DNA of 64,000 nucleotides from Marinibacterium profundimaris (lineage in GTDB: Bacteria; Pseudomonadota; Alphaproteobacteria; Rhodobacterales; Rhodobacteraceae). The notes under the pieces are model-generated. The model did not search any database, had not been told where the DNA came from, and was given only the letters and a program-made list of their open reading frames with translations. Shown piece after piece: positions 62,755 to 64,000 of this stretch. Position 1 is the first letter of the stretch, and each line of letters begins with the position of its first letter. The translations under genes were made by a program, and so were the position numbers. The stretch lies in assembly GCF_002210095.1 (NCBI RefSeq), contig NZ_AQQR01000003.1, positions 558,001 through 622,000 of the forward strand. Direction: 5' to 3'.

Positions 62755-63951
62755 TCAGCTGTCCAGCGCTTCGGCCGCCGATGGCGTGTCGGCGAGCTGC
62801 GCGATCTTGATCTGCGCCAGCAGGGCGAGCTCGTCGTAGACGGTCCATTCGTCGACGATCTTGCCGTCCTTGTAATGGTAATGGCTCATCCCCATCACCT
62901 GCACGCGCTTGCCTGTCGGGTCGCCCAGGCTTTCCAGCCCGCCGAAGCCCAGGTGGTGGCCCTCCATCACCCAGCGCACGGCGACCTTGGTGCCGCCTTC
63001 GTTGCAGGGGGTGGAGCAGATATGCTGCGGCGCGAACTGCGCGTCCGGGAAGGCCCCGATCAGCGCCAGCGCCTGGTGGGCGACCGAGGCGACGCCGTAA
63101 AGCTCCTTCATCAGGGGCCCGTGCCACATGACGGTGGGGGCATAGATGTCGCGGTAGCAGCCGAACATCTTCCTGTTGAAGCTCTCGTGCAGCCAGGTCA
63201 GCGTGTGCCGCTCCAGGTCGGTGTTCGCGATCGAAAGGTCGGCCTCTTCGGCGGGCGGATACTGGCCCAGCATCAGGCCGGTCTCGCCGATATCCAGCGT
63301 CTTGAACCCCTGCGCCAGGCGGCCCTGCGCGATTTTCTCGGCATAGGCGTCCACGTCGAGGCCCAGCTGGCGGATGATCGCCATCTGGTCCGACACGACC
63401 CATTCCCGGTAGATCTTGTTGCGATGGATCATGCAGTCCGCCACCGTGCGGCTGACGAAGGGACGGCCGTTCGCCGGCCCGTAATGGCCGTTCTGCGTGT
63501 AGCGGCCCGACCCGGTCACCAGGTGCGATGTATAGAACCCGTCCTGGTCATTGCCGTTCCAGATCACGTGGGTCGCGTTGCCACGCCGCTCCGGCAGGCT
63601 GACCAGCCGCTGGATCGTGTCGCGGACCACGTCCTCGCGGTTGTAGATCGTCATCGTCGGCAGGTAGAGCACGATGTTATGCGTGTAATGCGTGTAGATC
63701 AGGCCGACGTCGCGTTCGTCCCAGATCTTGTGGGTGCAGCGGATGATGTAATCGACGATGTCGCTGTAGCAGGGATCGAAGCCCTCCATCCCTTGCACCG
63801 GCTGGCGGCCTTCGGGCACCAGGTCGGTGAAATCGGCGCGCTCGACGTTCATCACCTGGCCGTTGTGCGGCCCGTCCTCGCGGGCGGTCTCCCTCTTCGG
63901 GGTGGCCTTTGCCGTTTTCGGAAGGGTTGCGCTGTCGTCCTGGGAAGCCAT
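62755..63951 (-). CDS. Two-domain SnoaL/NTF2-like protein
   Basis: A protein of about 398 residues with two SnoaL-like cone folds: the first around WDERDVGLIYTHYTHNIVLY to MTIYNREDVV, the second around SFNRKMFGCYRDIYAPTVMWHG to VMGMSHYHYKDGKIVDEW. Such domains act as isomerases, cyclases or dehydratases, or only bind ligands. Three in-frame ATGs exist (63996, 63966, 63951). I prefer 63951, preceded by AGGA five bases upstream, because a LacI half site lies at 63987-63994 and would then be upstream of the start. First visible gene of the sugar-transport operon; further genes may lie beyond the window. Confidence 0.78.
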   Translation of the reverse strand: MASQDDSATLPKTAKATPKRETAREDGPHNGQVMNVERADFTDLVPEGRQPVQGMEGFDPCYSDIVDYIIRCTHKIWDERDVGLIYTHYTHNIVLYLPTMTIYNREDVVRDTIQRLVSLPERRGNATHVIWNGNDQDGFYTSHLVTGSGRYTQNGHYGPANGRPFVSRTVADCMIHRNKIYREWVVSDQMAIIRQLGLDVDAYAEKIAQGRLAQGFKTLDIGETGLMLGQYPPAEEADLSIANTDLERHTLTWLHESFNRKMFGCYRDIYAPTVMWHGPLMKELYGVASVAHQALALIGAFPDAQFAPQHICSTPCNEGGTKVAVRWVMEGHHLGFGGLESLGDPTGKRVQVMGMSHYHYKDGKIVDEWTVYDELALLAQIKIAQLADTPSAAEALDS

Positions 63952-63986
63952 CGGGATCCTGTCCATTTCGCGGGTCTCGCCGCATC

Positions 63987-64000
63987 TTGCATACATATTC
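63987..64000. promoter_or_regulatory. Possible LacI half site at the window end
   Basis: TTGCATAC at 63987-63994 matches the left half of the 14-base operators near the bicupin gene; the right half (ATATTC) does not match well and the sequence ends. It could be the operator of the SnoaL/ABC operon. Confidence 0.3.

Overview
The window is GC-rich chromosomal DNA with no rRNA, tRNA, CRISPR array, insertion sequence or phage gene that I could see. Gene content (many solute-binding-protein transporters each with its own regulator, a TRAP system, a CYP116B-type fused P450, an M10 metalloprotease with RTX repeats, a CbpA/CbpM pair, frequent TTG and GTG starts) points to an alphaproteobacterium, most likely a Rhodobacteraceae/roseobacter-type heterotroph. 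This placement is inferred from gene content; no marker gene is present.

Layout. 1-7009: a secreted autotransporter-like protein cut by the window edge, trxC, the cbpA-like/cbpM-like co-chaperone pair, a DEAD-box RNA helicase with a long basic tail, and an MFS exporter that lacks an ordinary start codon. 7103-13232: one minus-strand unit of a self-sufficient P450 followed by dctP, dctQ and dctM, with a divergent IclR regulator. 13285-21262: a dipeptide/oligopeptide ABC transporter (binding protein, two permeases, one polypeptide carrying both ATPases) ending in a C69-family peptidase that has Ser where the family has its catalytic Cys, with a divergent XRE regulator. 21283-30574: aldose 1-epimerase, a large serralysin-like RTX protease with a small unknown protein upstream, a chemoreceptor, and an orphan Leu/Ile/Val-type binding protein.

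30765-40870 is the most unusual part: a ParA-like ATPase, a CYTH-like/CHAD protein and a CofD-like protein on the minus strand, facing a tight plus-strand operon of Nudix hydrolase, PhoU-like/APH kinase fusion, ATP-grasp enzyme, HprK-related kinase, histidine phosphatase, metallophosphoesterase and amphi-Trp protein. The CofD-like, ATP-grasp, HprK-like and amphi-Trp set matches what protein-family databases call the GAK system, which has no known product. The neighbours here are nearly all phosphoryl-transfer or polyphosphate-type proteins.

40956-55731: a maleylacetoacetate isomerase-like GST, then a two-operon regulon: LLM flavin monooxygenase plus a second peptide-type ABC transporter whose binding protein appears circularly permuted, and an M20 peptidase with hydantoinase/oxoprolinase A and B subunits. 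Both operons carry the same palindromic operator, one copy beside an IclR regulator gene. 56047-end: a bicupin, a LacI regulator, a MalK/Ugp-type sugar ABC transporter and a two-domain SnoaL-like protein, with two identical LacI-type operators upstream of the bicupin. The window ends just before the start of this last operon.
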